Positions 35,401 to 49,190 of a stretch of DNA of 64,000 nucleotides are shown here, piece after piece. The position numbers and the translations under genes were made by a program. Position 1 is the first letter of the stretch. The number at the start of each line of letters is the position of its first letter. The stretch lies in contig OY720101.1 of the NCBI GenBank assembly GCA_963082875.1, forward strand, positions 6,510,001 to 6,574,000. Direction: 5' to 3'. Under the pieces are notes generated by a model that was given only the letters and a program-made list of their open reading frames with translations, had not been told where the DNA came from and made no database searches. Source of the DNA: Corella eumyota. Its lineage: Eukaryota > Chordata > Ascidiacea > Phlebobranchia > Corellidae.

Positions 35401-37897
35401 TATTAATTTAGCTTGAAGGGGAAGTGTCATATTACATTTGATAATATGATACGGTAATAATATTTAAAGTTTTCAAAAAAGGAAAATTTAAAACTTATTT
35501 TCTTTAAAATTATTACGCACCACAAATAGTAAGATATTTATTCATAAGATGTAAGAGCAAATGTGCAATTATCTGTGGGGTCCCCCCCACTCCAAAATTT
35601 AAGCTAATGTCTTATGACTTTAGCTTGAAGGGGACGTGTCATATTACATTTGATAATATGATACGGTAATACTATTTAAAGTTTCCTTAAAAGTTAAATT
35701 TTTAAAATTATTTTCTTTAAAATTATTACGCACCACAAAAAGGAAGATATATATTTATAAGATGTAAGACCAAATGTGCCATTATCTGTGGGGTCCCCCG
35801 CCCACTCACAAATTTAAGCTAATGTCTTATGACTTTGGCTTGGAGGGGACGTGTCATATTACATTTGATAATATGATACGGTAATACTATTTAAAGTTTC
35901 CTTAAAAGTTAAATTTTTAAAATTATTTTCTTTAAAATTATTGCGCACCACAAAAAAGAAGATATATATTTATAAGATGTAAGAGCAAATGTGCAATTAT
36001 ATTTGGTCCCCCCCCCAACAATTTAGGCTAATGTCTTAAAAATTTAGCTTGAATGGGACGTGTCATTTTAAATTTGATAATATGATACGGTAATAATATT
36101 TAAAGTTTCCTTAAAAGTTAAATTTAAAAAAAAAATTTTTTTAAATTAATACGCACCACAAATAGTAAGATATTTATTTATAAGATGTAAGAGCAAATGT
36201 GCAATTATCTGTGGGGTCGCCCCCTCTCAACAAGTTAAGCCAATGTCTTATGAATTTAGCTTGAAGGGGACGTGACATATTACATTTGGTAATATGATAC
36301 GGTAATAATATTTAAAGTTTTCATAAAAGTAAAATTTTAAAACTTATTTTCTTTAAAATTATTACGCACCACAAATAATAAGATATTTATTTATAAGATG
36401 TAAGAGCAAATGTGCAATTATCTGTGGGGTCCTCCCACTCAACAAAGTAAGCAAATGTATTATGAATTTAGCTTGAATGGGACGTGTCATATTACATTTG
36501 ATAATATGCTACGATAATAATATTTAAAGTTTCCTTCAAAGTTAAACTTTTAAAATTATTTTCTTTAAAATTATTACGCACCACAAAAAGGAAGATATAT
36601 ATTTATAAGATGTAAGAGCAAATGTGCAATTATGTGTGGGGTCCCCCCACAACAATTGTAGCTAATGTCTTATAACTTTAGCTTGAAGGGGACGTGTCGT
36701 ATTAAATTTGATAATATGATACGGTTATAATTTTTAAAGTTTCCGTAAAAGTTAAATTTTTAATTTCTTTAAAATTATTACGCACCACAAATAGTAAGAT
36801 ATTTATTTATAAGATGTAAGAGCAAATGTGCAATTATCTGAGGGGTCCCCCTACAACAATTTAAGCCAATGCCTCTTGACTTTAGCTTGAAGGGGACTTG
36901 TCATATTACATTTGATAATATGATACGGCATTAATTTTTTAAATTTCCTTAAAAGTTAAATTTTTAAAATTATTTTCTTTAAAGTTATTACGCAACACAA
37001 ATAGTAAGATATTTATTTATAAGATGTAAGAGCAAATGTGCAATTATCTGTGGGGTCCCCCCCACTCCAAAATTTAAGCTAATGTCTTATGACTTTAGCT
37101 TGAAGGGGACGTGTCATATTACATTTGATAATATGATACGGTAATACTATTTAAAGTTTCCTTAAAAGTTAAATTTTTAAAATTATTTTCTTTAAAATTA
37201 TTACGCACCACAAAAAGGAAGATATATATTTATAAGATGTAAGACCAAATGTGCCATTATCTGTGGGGTCCCGGGGTCGGGTCCCGGGGTCCCCCGCCCA
37301 CTCACAAATTTAAGCTAATGTCTTATGACTTTGGCTTGGAGGGGACGTGTCATATTACATTTGATAATATGATACGGTAATACTATTTAAAGTTTCCTTA
37401 AAAGTTAAATTTTTAAAATTATTTTCTTTAAAATTATTGCGCACCACAAAAAAGAAGATATATATTTATAAGATGTAAGAGCAAATGTGCAATTATATTT
37501 GGTCCCCCCCCCCAACAATTTAGGCTAATGTCTTAAAAATTTAGCTTGAATGGGACGTGTCATTTTAAATTTGATAATATGATACGGTAATAATATTTAA
37601 AGTTTCCTTAAAAGTTAAATTTAAAAAAAAATTTTTTTTAAATTAATACGCACCACAAATAGTAAGATATTTATTTATAAGATGTAAGAGCAAATGTGCA
37701 ATTATCTGTGGGGTCGCCCCCTCTCAACAAGTTAAGCCAATGTCTTATGAATTTAGCTTGAAGGGGACGTGACATATTACATTTGGTAATATGATACGGT
37801 AATAATATTTAAAGTTTTCATAAAAGTAAAATTTTAAAACTTATTTTCTTTAAAATTATTACGCACCACAAATAATAAGATATTTATTTATAAGATG
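29448..37897 (-). repeat. Satellite array, minus orientation (~41 units)
   Basis: Same ~205-212 bp unit as 1-2630, reverse orientation. The first units match 2630 backwards one by one, including the marker insert (about 30070-30190). Higher-order structure is visible: three-unit blocks repeat at 616-627 bp (CTAATATCTTATGAATT at 32631, 33247 and 33874), and 35525-36400 repeats at 37000-37896. The array ends in mid-unit at TTATTTATAAGATG (37897). Confidence 0.95.
35525..36400 (-). repeat. ~0.88 kb satellite sub-block duplicated at 37000-37896
   Basis: Unit-by-unit match at offset 1475, changing to 1496 after a 21 bp GC-rich insertion in the second copy (37265-37290). Shared rare variants (GACCAAATGTGCC; TATTTGGTCCCCCC) show that this is a recent block duplication within the array. 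Confidence 0.85.
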
Positions 37898-38065
37898 ATA
37901 TTTTTGGCCAATGATATTGCATACAAATTTTTTGAAAAAAAATACAAAATTTTAAATCGAAACATAATTGTTGTGTTAGAACCGCACAGGTCCAATTATC
38001 GTGTTTACAAAATATTTTTTTTAAATATTAATATTCATAAAAGTTATGAAACTTTTATTAAAAAT
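37898..38065. other. 168 bp spacer at the centre of the inverted satellite arms
   Basis: Non-satellite sequence between the minus and plus arrays. The first ~95 bp are a direct copy of 29138-29235 (TTTTTGGCCAAT...GTGTTAGAACCGCACA); the remainder is A/T-rich and unique. Small ORFs across it in both strands are shadows. Confidence 0.85.
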
Positions 38066-41000
38066 ATTTGTGGTGCGTAATAATTTTAAAGAAAGTAATT
38101 TAATAAATTTAACTTTCAAGGAAATTTTAAAAATTATAACCGTATCAATAAAGTCAAAAGGTATTAGCTTAAATTGTTTTATGGGGGACCCCTCAGATAG
38201 TTGCACATTTGCTCTTACATCTTATAAATAAATATTTTACTATTTGTGGTGCGTAATAATTTTAAAGAAAGTAATTTTAAAAATTGAACTTTCAAGGAAA
38301 TTTTAAAAATTATAACCGTATCATATTATTAAATGTAATATGACATGTCCCCTTCAAGCTAAAGTCAAAAGACATTAGCTTAAATTGTTGTATGGGGGAC
38401 CCCTCAGATAATTGCACATTTGCTCTTACACCTTATAAATAAATATCTTACTATTTGTGGTGCGTAATAATTAAAAAAATAAAATTTAAAAATTTAACTT
38501 TTAAGGAAAATTTAAAAATTATTACCGTATCATATTATCAAATGTAATACGACACGTCCCCTTTAAGCTAAAGTTATAATACATTAGCTTCCATTGTTAT
38601 GGGGGGACCCCACACATAATTGCACAATTTAACTTTTAAGGAAAATTTAAAAATTATTACCGTATCATATTATCAAATGTAATACGACACGTCCCCTTTA
38701 AGCTAAAGTTGTAAGACATTAGCTTCCATTGTTATGGGGGGACCCCACACATAATTGCACATTTGCTCTTACATCTTATAAATAAATATTTTACTATTTG
38801 TGGTGCGTACAACTTTTAAAAGAATAATTTCAAAAATTTAACTTTTAAGGAAATTTTAACCGTATCATATTATCAAATGTAATATGACACGTCCCCTTCA
38901 TTCTAAAGTCATAAGACATAAGCTTAAATTGTTGGATGGGGGGGACTCCACAGATAATTGCACATTTGTTCTTACATCTTACAAATAAATATCTTACTAT
39001 TTGTGTTGCGCAATAATTTTAAAGAAAATAATTTTAAAAATTTTACTTTTATGGAAACTTTAAAAATTATTGTCGAACCTGTTAATTTTTGTCAATTTGT
39101 GCCTCCGTTAATATAAGTTCGTAATCTAAAATTTTTTAAATATAAGTTTATAAATGTTAGGAATTACCGTCTTTTTACCGTATTATATTAACAAATGTAA
39201 TATGACGCGTCCCCATCAGGCTAAAGTCATAAGACATTAGTTTAACTTGTTGGGGGAGACCCCACAGATAATTGCACATTTGCTCTTACATCTTATAAAT
39301 AAATATCTTACTATTTGTGTTGCGTAATAACTTTAAAGAAAATAATTTTAAAAATTTAACTTTTAAGGAAATTTAAAAAAATATTACCGTATCATATTAT
39401 CAAATGTAATATGACATGTCCCCTTCAAGCTAAAGTCAAAAGGCATTAGCTTAAATTGTTGTATGGGTAATATGACATGTCCCCTTCAAGCTAAAGTCAA
39501 AAGGCATTAGCCTAAATTGTTGTATGGGGAACCCTTAGATAATTGCACATTTGCTCTTACATCTTATAAATAAATATCTTACTATTTGTGGTGCGTAATA
39601 ATTAAAAAAAAATTAAAAATTTAACTTTTAAGGAAACTTTAAAAATTATAACCGTATCATATTATCATATGTAATACGACACGCCCCCTTCAAGCTAAAG
39701 TTATAAGACATTAGCTGCAATTGTTGTGGGGGGACCCCATACATAATTGCACATTTGCTCTTACATCTTATAAATATATATCTTCCTGTTTGTGGTGCGT
39801 AATAATTTTAAAGAAAATAATTTTAAAAATTTAACTTTTAAGGAAACTTTAAATATTATTACCGTATCATATTATCAAAGGTAATATGACACGTCCCATT
39901 CAAGCTAAATTCATAATACATTAGCTTAAATTGTTGAGTGGGGGGACCCCACAGATAATTGCACATTTGCTCTTACATCTTATTATTTGTGGTGCGTAAT
40001 AATTTTAAAGAAAATAAGTTTAAAAATTTTACTTTTATGAAAACTTTAAATATTATTACCGTATCATATTATCAAATGTAATATGACACGTCCCATTCAA
40101 GCTAAATTCATAACACATTGGCTTAATTTGTTGAGCGGGAGGGACCCCACAGATAATTGCACATTTGCTCTTACATCTTATAAATAAATATCTTACTATT
40201 TGTGGTGCGTATTAATTAAAAAAAAAAAAATTTAAAAATTTAAATTTTAAGGAAACTTTAAAAATTATAACCATATCATATTATCAAATGTAATACGACA
40301 CGTCCCCTTCAAGCTAAATTTATAAGACATTAGCTTAAATTATTGTGAAGGGAACCCACAGATAATTGCACATTTGCTCTTACATCTTATAAATATATAT
40401 CTTCCTTTTTGTGGTACGTAATAATTTTAAAGAAAATAATTTTAAAAATTTAACTTTTAAGGAAACTTTAAATATTATTACCGTATCATATTATCAAATT
40501 TAATATGACACGTCCCATTCAAGCTAAATTTTTAAGACATTAGCCTAAATTGTTTTGGGGTGATCACAGATAAATGCACATTTGCTCGTACAATTTATAA
40601 ATAAATATCTTACTATTTGTGGTGCGTAATAATTTTAAAGAAAATAAGTTTTAAAATTTTACTTTTATGAAAACTTTAAATATTATTACCGTATCATATT
40701 ATCAAATGTAATATGACACGTCCCCTTCAAGCTAAATTCATAAGATATTAGCTTCAATTGTTGAGTGGGGGGGACCCCACAGATAATTGCACATTTGCTC
40801 TTACATCTTATAAATAAATATCTTACTATTTGTGTTGCCTAATAACTTTAAAGAAAATAATTTTAAAAATTTAACTTTTAAGGAAATTTAAAAAAATATT
40901 ACCGTATCATATTATCAAATGTAATATGACATGTCCCCTTCGAACTAAAGTCAAAAGGCATTAGCTTAAATTTTTGTATGGGGGACCCCTCAGATAATTG

Positions 41001-44000
41001 CACATTTGCTCTTACATCTTATAAATAAATATCTTACTATTTGTGGTGCGTAATAATTAAAAAAAAAAATAAAAATTTAACTTTTAAGGAAATTTTAAAA
41101 ATTATAACCGTATCATATTATCAAATGTAATACGACACGTCCCCTTCAAGCTAAAGTTATAAGACATTAGCTTCAATTGTTGTGGGGGGTCCCCACACAT
41201 AATTGCACATTTGCTCTTACATCTTATAAATATATATCTTCCTTTTTGTGGTGCGTAATAATTTTAAAGAAAATAATTTTAAAAATTTAACTTTTAAGGA
41301 AACTTTAAATATTATTACCGTATCATATTATCAAAGGTAATATGACACGTCCCATTCAAGCTAAATTCATAATACTTTAGCTTAAATTGTTGAGTGGGGG
41401 GACCCCACAGATTATTGCACATTTGCTCTTACATCTTATAAATAAATATCTTATTATTTGTGGTGCGTAATAATTTTAAAGAAAATAAGTTTTAAAATTT
41501 TACTTTTATGAAAACTTTAAAAATTATAACCGTATCATATTATCAAATGTAATATGACACGTCCCCTTCAAGCTAAATTCATAAGACATTGGCTTCATTT
41601 GTTGAGTGGGGAGGACCCCTAAGATAATTGCACATTTGCTCTTACATCTTATAAATAAATATCTTACTATTTGTGGTGCGTATTAATTAAAAAAAAAAAT
41701 AAAAATTTAACTTTTAAGGAAATTTTAAAAATTATAACCGTATCATATTATCAAATGTAATACGACACGTCCCCTTCAAGCTAAAGTTATAAGACATTAG
41801 CTTCAATTGTTGTGGGGGGTCCCCACACATAATTGCACATTTGCTCTTACATCTTATAAATATATATCTTCCTTTTTGTGGTGCGTAATAATTTTAAAAA
41901 TTTAACTTTTAAGGAAACTTTAAATATTATTACCGTATCATATTATCAAATGTAATATGACACGTCCAATTCAAGCTAAATTCATCATACATTAGCTTAA
42001 ATTGTTGAGTGGCGGGACCCCACAGATTATTGCACATTTGCTCTTACATCTTATAAATAAATATCTTATTATTTGTGGTGCGTAATAATTTTAAAGAAAA
42101 TAAGTTTTAAAATTTTACTTTTATGAAAACTTTAAATATTATTACCGTATCATATTATCAAATGTAATATGACACGTCCCATTCAAGCTAAATTCATAAG
42201 ACATTGGCTTCATTTGTTGAGTGGGGAGGACCCCTAAGATAATTGCACATTTGCTCTTACATCTTATAAATAAATATCTTACTATTTGTGGTGCGTATTA
42301 ATTAAAAAAAAAAAATAAAAATTTAACTTTTAAGGAAATTTTAAAAATTATAACCGTATCATATTATCAAATGTAATACGACACGTCCCCTTCAAGCTAA
42401 AGTTATAAGACATTAGCTTCAATTGTTGTGGGGGGTCCCCACACATAATTGCACATTTGCTCTTACATCTTATAAATATATATCTTCCTTTTTGTGGTGC
42501 GTAATAATTTTAAAAATTTAACTTTTAAGGAAACTTTAAATATTATTACCGTATCATATTATCAAATGTAATATGACACGTCCAATTCAAGCTAAATTCA
42601 TCATACATTAGCTTAAATTGTTGAGTGGCGGGACCCCACAGATTATTGCACATTTGCTCTTACATCTTATAAATAAATATCTTATTATTTGTGGTGCGTA
42701 ATAATTTTAAAGAAAATAAGTTTTAAAATTTTACTTTTATGAAAACTTTAAATATTATTACCGTATCATATTATCAAATGTAATATGACACGTCCCATTC
42801 AAGCTAAATTCATAAGACATTGGCTTAATTTGTTGAGCGGGAGGGACCCCACAGATAATTGCACATTTGCTCTTACATCTTATAAATAAATATCTTACTA
42901 TTTGTGGTGCGTATTAATTAAAAAAAAAAAAATTTAAAAATTTAAATTTTAAGGAAACTTTAAAAATTATAACCATATCATATTATCAAATGTAATACGA
43001 CACGTCCCCTTCAAGCTAAATTTATAAGACATTAGCTTAAATTATTGTGAAGGGAACCCACAGATAATTGCACATTTGCTCTTACATCTTATAAATATAT
43101 ATCTTCCTTTTTGTGGTACGTAATAATTTTAAAGAAAATAATTTTAAAAATTTAACTTTTAAGGAAACTTTAAATATTATTACCGTATCATATTATCAAA
43201 TTTAATATGACACGTCCCATTCAAGCTAAATTTTTAAGACATTAGCCTAAATTGTTTTGGGGTGATCACAGATAAATGCACATTTGCTCGTACAATTTAT
43301 AAATAAATATCTTACTATTTGTGGTGCGTAATAATTTTAAAGAAAATAAGTTTTAAAATTTTACTTTTATGAAAACTTTAAATATTATTACCGTATCATA
43401 TTATCAAATGTAATATGACACGTCCCCTTCAAGCTAAATTCATAAGATATTAGCTTCAATTGTTGAGTGGGGGGGACCCCACAGATAATTGCACATTTGC
43501 TCTTACATCTTATAAATAAATATCTTACTATTTGTGTTGCCTAATAACTTTAAAGAAAATAATTTTAAAAATTTAACTTTTAAGGAAATTTAAAAAAATA
43601 TTACCGTATCATATTATCAAATGTAATATGACATGTCCCCTTCGAACTAAAGTCAAAAGGCATTAGCTTAAATTTTTGTATGAGGGACCCCTCAGATAAT
43701 TGCACATTTGCTCTTACATCTTATAAATAAATATCTTACTATTTGTGGTGCGTAATAATTAAAAAAAAAATAAAAATTTAACTTTTAAGGAAATTTTAAA
43801 AATTATAACCGTATCATATTATCAAATGTAATACGACACGTCCCCTTCAAGCTAAAGTTATAAGACATTAGCTTCAATTGTTGTGGGGGGTCCCCACACA
43901 TAATTGCACATTTGCTCTTACATCTTATAAATATATATCTTCCTTTTTGTGGTGCGTAATAATTTTAAAAAAAATAATTTTAAAAATTTAACTTTTAAGG

Positions 44001-46220
44001 AAACTTTAAATATTATTACCGTATCATATTATCAAAGGTAATATGACACGTCCCATTCAAGCTAAATTCATAATACTTTAGCTTAAATTGTTGAGTGGGG
44101 GGACCCCACAGATTATTGCACATTTGCTCTTACATCTTATAAATAAATATCTTATTATTTGTGGTGCGTAATAATTTTAAAGAAAATAAGTTTTAAAATT
44201 TTACTTTTATGAAAACTTTAAAAATTATAACCGTATCATATTATCAAATGTAATATGACACGTCCCCTTCAAGCTAAATTCATAAGACATTGGCTTCATT
44301 TGTTGAGTGGGGAGGACCCCTAAGATAATTGCACATTTGCTCTTACATCTTATAAATAAATATCTTACTATTTGTGGTGCGTATTAATTAAAAAAAAAAA
44401 ATAAAAATTTAACTTTTAAGGAAATTTTAAAAATTATAACCGTATCATATTATCAAATGTAATACGACACGTCCCCTTCAAGCTAAAGTTATAAGACATT
44501 AGCTTCAATTGTTGTGGGGGGTCCCCACACATAATTGCACATTTGCTCTTACATCTTATAAATATATATCTTCCTTTTTGTGGTGCGTAATAATTTTAAA
44601 GAAAATAATTTTAAAAATTTAACTTTTAAGGAAACTTTAAATATTATTACCGTATCATATTATCAAATGTAATATGACACGTCCCATTCAAGCTAAATTC
44701 ATCATACATTAGCTTAATTTGTTGAGTGGCGGGACCCCACAGATTATTGCACATTTGCTCTTACATCTTATAAATAAATATCTTACTATTTGTGGTGCAT
44801 ATTAATTAAAAAAAAAAAATTTAAATTTTAAGGAAACTTTAAATATTATTACCGTATCATATTATCAAATTTAATATGACACGTCCCATTCAAGCTAAAT
44901 TTTTAAGACATCAGCCTAAATTATTGTGGGGGTGACCACAGCTAATTGCACATTTGCTCTTATATCTTATAAATAAATATCTTACTATTTGTGGTGCGTA
45001 ATAATTTTAAAGAAAATAAGTTTTAAAATTTTACTTTTATGAAAACTTTAAATATTATTACTGTATCATATTATCAAATGTAATATGACACGTCCCCTTC
45101 AAGCTAAATTTATAAGATATTAGCATAGATTGTTGAGTGGGGGGACCCCACAGATAATTGCACACTTGCTCTTACATCTCATAAATAAATATCTTACTAT
45201 TTGTGGTGAGTAATAATTTTATAAGAATAATTTTAAAAATTTTACTTTTAAGGAAATTTTAATAATTATTACCGTATCATATTATCAAATGTAATATGAC
45301 ACGTCCCCTTTAAGCTAAAGTTATAAGACATTAGCTTATATTGTTGAGTTGGGGGACCCCACAGATAATTGCACACTTGCTCTTACATTTTATAAATAAA
45401 TATCTTACTATTTGTGGTGCGTAATAATTTTAAATAAAGTAATTTTAAAAATTTAACTTTCAAGAAAACTTTAAAAATTATTGTCGAACCTGTTTACTTT
45501 TGTCAAATTGTGCCTCCGTTAATGTAAGTTCGTTATCTAAAATTTTTGAAATCTAAGTTTATAAATGTTAGGAATTACCGTCTTTTTATCGTATTATATT
45601 AACAAATGTAATATGACGCGTCCCCATCAGGCTAAAGTCATAAGACATTAGTTTAACTTGTTGGGGGAGCCCCCACAGATAATTGCACATTTTCTCTTAC
45701 ATCTTATAAATAAATATCTTACTATTTGTGTTGCGTAATAACTTTAAAGAAAATAATTTTAAAAATTTAACTTTTAAGGAAATTTAAAAAATTATTACCG
45801 TATCGTATTATCAAATGTAATATGACATGTCCCCTTCGAACTAAAGTCAAAAGGCATTAGCTTAAATTGTTGTAGAGGGGTACCCCTCAGATAATTGCAC
45901 ATTTGCTCTTACATCTTATAAATAAATATCTTACTATTTGTGGTGCGTAATAATTAAAAAAAAAATTAAAAATTTAACTTTTAAGGAAACTTTAAAAATT
46001 ATAACCGTATCATATTATCAAATGTAATACGACACGTCCCCTTCAAGCTAAAGTTATAAGACATTAGCTTCAATTGTTATGGGGGGTCCCCACACTTAAT
46101 TGCACATTTGCTCTTACATCTTATAAATATATATCTTCCTTTTTGTGGTGCGTAATAATTTTAAAGAAAATAATTTTAAAAATTTAACTTTTAAGGAAAC
46201 TTTAAATATTATTACCGTAT
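38066..46220 (+). repeat. Satellite array, plus orientation (~39 units)
   Basis: Continues into the 1-2630-equivalent part at 43591-46220. Higher-order structure: 40025-41885 repeats at 42726-44586 (offset 2701) with few changes, and a three-unit block of ~615 bp is tandemly repeated (41585-42199, 42200-42815). A marker insert lies near 39065-39180. Near 38560-38760 and 39450-39540, partial units are duplicated, suggesting local slippage or unequal exchange. Confidence 0.95.
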
Positions 46221-47240
46221 TAAAAATATGCAAGTTCTTACTTCAAATTTATTCTATAAAAACAGTTATATGTACTTAACCCAAACTAGAATCTAATTGT
46301 TTAAGCTACTATATTTATTAACTATGAGTTTTATATTACTCTAACTGTGACTATTTTCCATAAGAGGCAATATTGAAAAATACTAATACAGTCTTATAAG
46401 CTCCACATGATTCCAGTAGAAGCCTAAGAATTAACATACAACCATAAAAAGCTATAGTCCCTTTTACTATATATTAAGTGGAGGAATAATACATTTACAA
46501 AATAACATATAATAGGCATTAAGCTCTGAGTACTTTTGTTAATGACATCACCAGAAACAGAAGGCACCCTGCTTCCTACAAGTTTTTTTATAAAAAAATT
46601 AAATCAAATTTTTTTTTTATATATAAACCAAACAAGAAAATTATATTTAAGAAATAAAAAAAGATTGTCAAATTTAATTTCACTAAATTACACTTTTTCG
46701 TCTCGAATTTTTGAAAATTCATGTAATTTAATTACCCGTTCCTCCATGTAAAATGTCATGACTTTTAATAATTCCATCTTGGTAAATGTCCTTGGTTGGC
46801 CACACAAACTGATTATGTAATATACCGTACACAACCAGCAACCAGCAGTCCCTAAAAAAAGTCAAATTTGTAGAGTATCACATTTGGACAGTTTTTCAAA
46901 ATATAAATTTCTTAATATTTAACAAGGCCCTATGTGCCTAAGTTTAAGCTGTGTAGTGGTGTTTGTATTGAATAGTAAATTTAGTTATTGTTTCTATTTG
47001 GCATGTATTGATGCAAAAAAAAAACATATCTCTTTATCTTATAAATGTTAAATACCACACTTAGGCTACCAAAAAGAGTTAGAACCAGATAAAATTCACT
47101 ATAAATTTATTGTTTAATTTATTCAATGCATTTCTACAATTTTTGTTATATAAACTTTAACTTGTATGTTAGGTGTAAAATAATTTATATATTATTTAAA
47201 AATAAAATTTAAATAACTATAAAATTAATAGTTTTTATTA
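46221..47240. repeat. Flank segment, second 43.59 kb unit
   Basis: Identical by eye to 2631-3650, including the broken minus-strand exons at 46851-46736 and 46575-46515. Confidence 0.9.
46515..46851 (-). pseudogene. Truncated minus-strand gene exons (copy of 2925-3261)
   Basis: Same sequence, same missing donor and same replacement of the next exon by satellite as in the first copy; see the entry at 2925. Confidence 0.4.
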
Positions 47241-47475
47241 TACTAAAAAATATATTTTAAATACTATCCAACATGAATATTGCAATTGGCCAATGCCAAA
47301 ACGTCAGACAATTTGCCCTTTGTTACGTAACAAAAAGTACAATAGGCAATGTCAAGAAAAAAAATTTGAAAAAATTTACCCCTATTTTTGATTATCGGAA
47401 GTTACGTTCTGTATAATCATTCTACAAGTTATCTATTTACTATTTATTTTCTACGGAAACTATTTTTATTCAAGT

Positions 47476-48287
47476 ATGAATATCCAAGGAAACGAATACT
47501 TGAAAAAACCAACCGAGTCTGAAAAGACTACATGCCAAGCTCGTGGCTATAACTTGAGCGACGATTTTCTGGGCGGAGGAGCCGCAGGAAGGGTGTTTTT
47601 AGCGACACCAACCAAAGATCAAGTCGCCAGAAACCCCAAAATTGGTCTCATTCCCTACGAATCAAAGGTAGAGTTGTGTCTTTTATCATAACCGCCTATC
47701 GTAATGTAATATAATGACGTAGGTTTGTTGGTAACCAATTTATTTTCTTTCCGAAATGGAGATGATAGAACTTAAGATCAGAGAATTTCAATGCAAGATC
47801 GAGATGCTTCAAAGCCAAAACAAAATGCATGAGATTGAATTAAAAAGAAAAGAGGTTCAAGCAAAATATGAGAAACAAAAGAGATCTGAGGCAAAAGTTA
47901 GTTGAGACAATGATTGTATTATATGATCATTGGTCGAGATAAAAGTTTAATTTAATGCAAAATTGTTGTTGTAGGTTTTGTGTTTATAAAAGTAATCTAA
48001 TAACAAAACTTAACATCAGAGTTTAAACTTAAAACTTGATCTTATTTTGTAGGAATCGTGCAGAAAATGCTCTTCAAAGCAAAATAATAAAGCAAATGTA
48101 AATGACCCTTTAGACAAATGTTCTAATGGTACGTTATCAGTATAAATCAAAAAAGTTTATCTACTAAACTAAATTAGCAACTTGATGATAACACCAAAAT
48201 GTCTTGTTCTTAGGCGAAGAAAAACGATTCAACATAAGATCTCGAATGAAGAAAAGAAAAACAAAAGCCAGCAAATTCCAACCCTGA
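47476..48287 (+). CDS. Kinase-like glycine loop / coiled-coil gene, second copy
   Basis: Exons 47476-47667, 47762-47896, 48053-48128 and 48214-48287. I see no difference from 3886-4697, so both copies could encode the same 158-aa protein. Upstream CCAAT and GTTACGTAAC motifs (47285-47331) are also identical. If the duplication is real, gene dosage is doubled. Confidence 0.6.
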
Positions 48288-48419
48288 AGAAAGGGGTCAA
48301 ATCGCGCTTTCGTTATCAAGGAGGATTAAAACGTTCGGAGAAACAAAAGGACAACAAAAAAATCAATTTAAAACATCTTTAGCCTATAAAACCGAGACAA
48401 ATGTGTTACTGGAAGTTCT

Positions 48420-49190
48420 ATGGGGCTAAAGCGCGAGATTTAGCCCTTCGAAATTCCGGTACACTTACGAAAAAACTACAATTGACTTCAAACCAACAAC
48501 AATTATAACTTTCAAAACCTTACAAGTACGTCACTGAAAGTTCTTAAAGTAAAGCGCGAGATTTAGTTTAAAGACTCTCCAGTACATTTAAAGAAAAATC
48601 ATCACTGACAACATCAACAACAATTACAACTTCGAAACATTTCAAGAATGTCACTGGAAGATTTCAAATTAAAGCGCGAGATTTAGTTTGAAAACTTTTC
48701 AGTACATTTAAAGAAGAACAGCAACTAACATCATACCAACACCAAATTAAATTTCCAAAACATTTCAAGAATGGTACTGTTAGGCTAAAGCGCGAGATTT
48801 AGCCCTTAGAACTTTCAGTATACCTAAAGAAAAATCATAAATGAAATTAAACAACGAAAATGAATTTCAAAACTTTTTAAGAGTGTTACAGGAAGATTTT
48901 GAATTAAAGCGCGAGCTTTAGTTTGAAGACTCTCCAGTACATTTAAGGAAATATCATCACTGACAACAAATCAGCATCAACAATATTCTTCAAAACATCA
49001 CGAGAATGTTACGTAAAGTTTCTCAAAGTAAAGCGCGAGATTTAGTTTGAGGACTTTCCACTACATTTAAAGAAGAACGGCAACAAACATCATACTGACA
49101 ACCCGAAAATATTTCTAAAACATTTCGAGAATGTTACTGAAAGTTCCAAGGCTAAAGCGCGAGATTTAGATCTAAGAACTTCCAGTAGGC
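48420..49190 (+). repeat. ~120 bp hairpin repeat, second copy
   Basis: Seven units as at 4830-5600, no visible differences. Confidence 0.85.

Noticed and set aside
37895-38231. Small ORFs on both strands at the palindrome spacer
   Set aside because: They span spacer and satellite, overlap one another on opposite strands, and change in other satellite units.
29448-46220. CRISPR-like array
   Set aside because: The ~205 bp units are contiguous satellite monomers without short repeats and unique spacers, in a eukaryotic setting.
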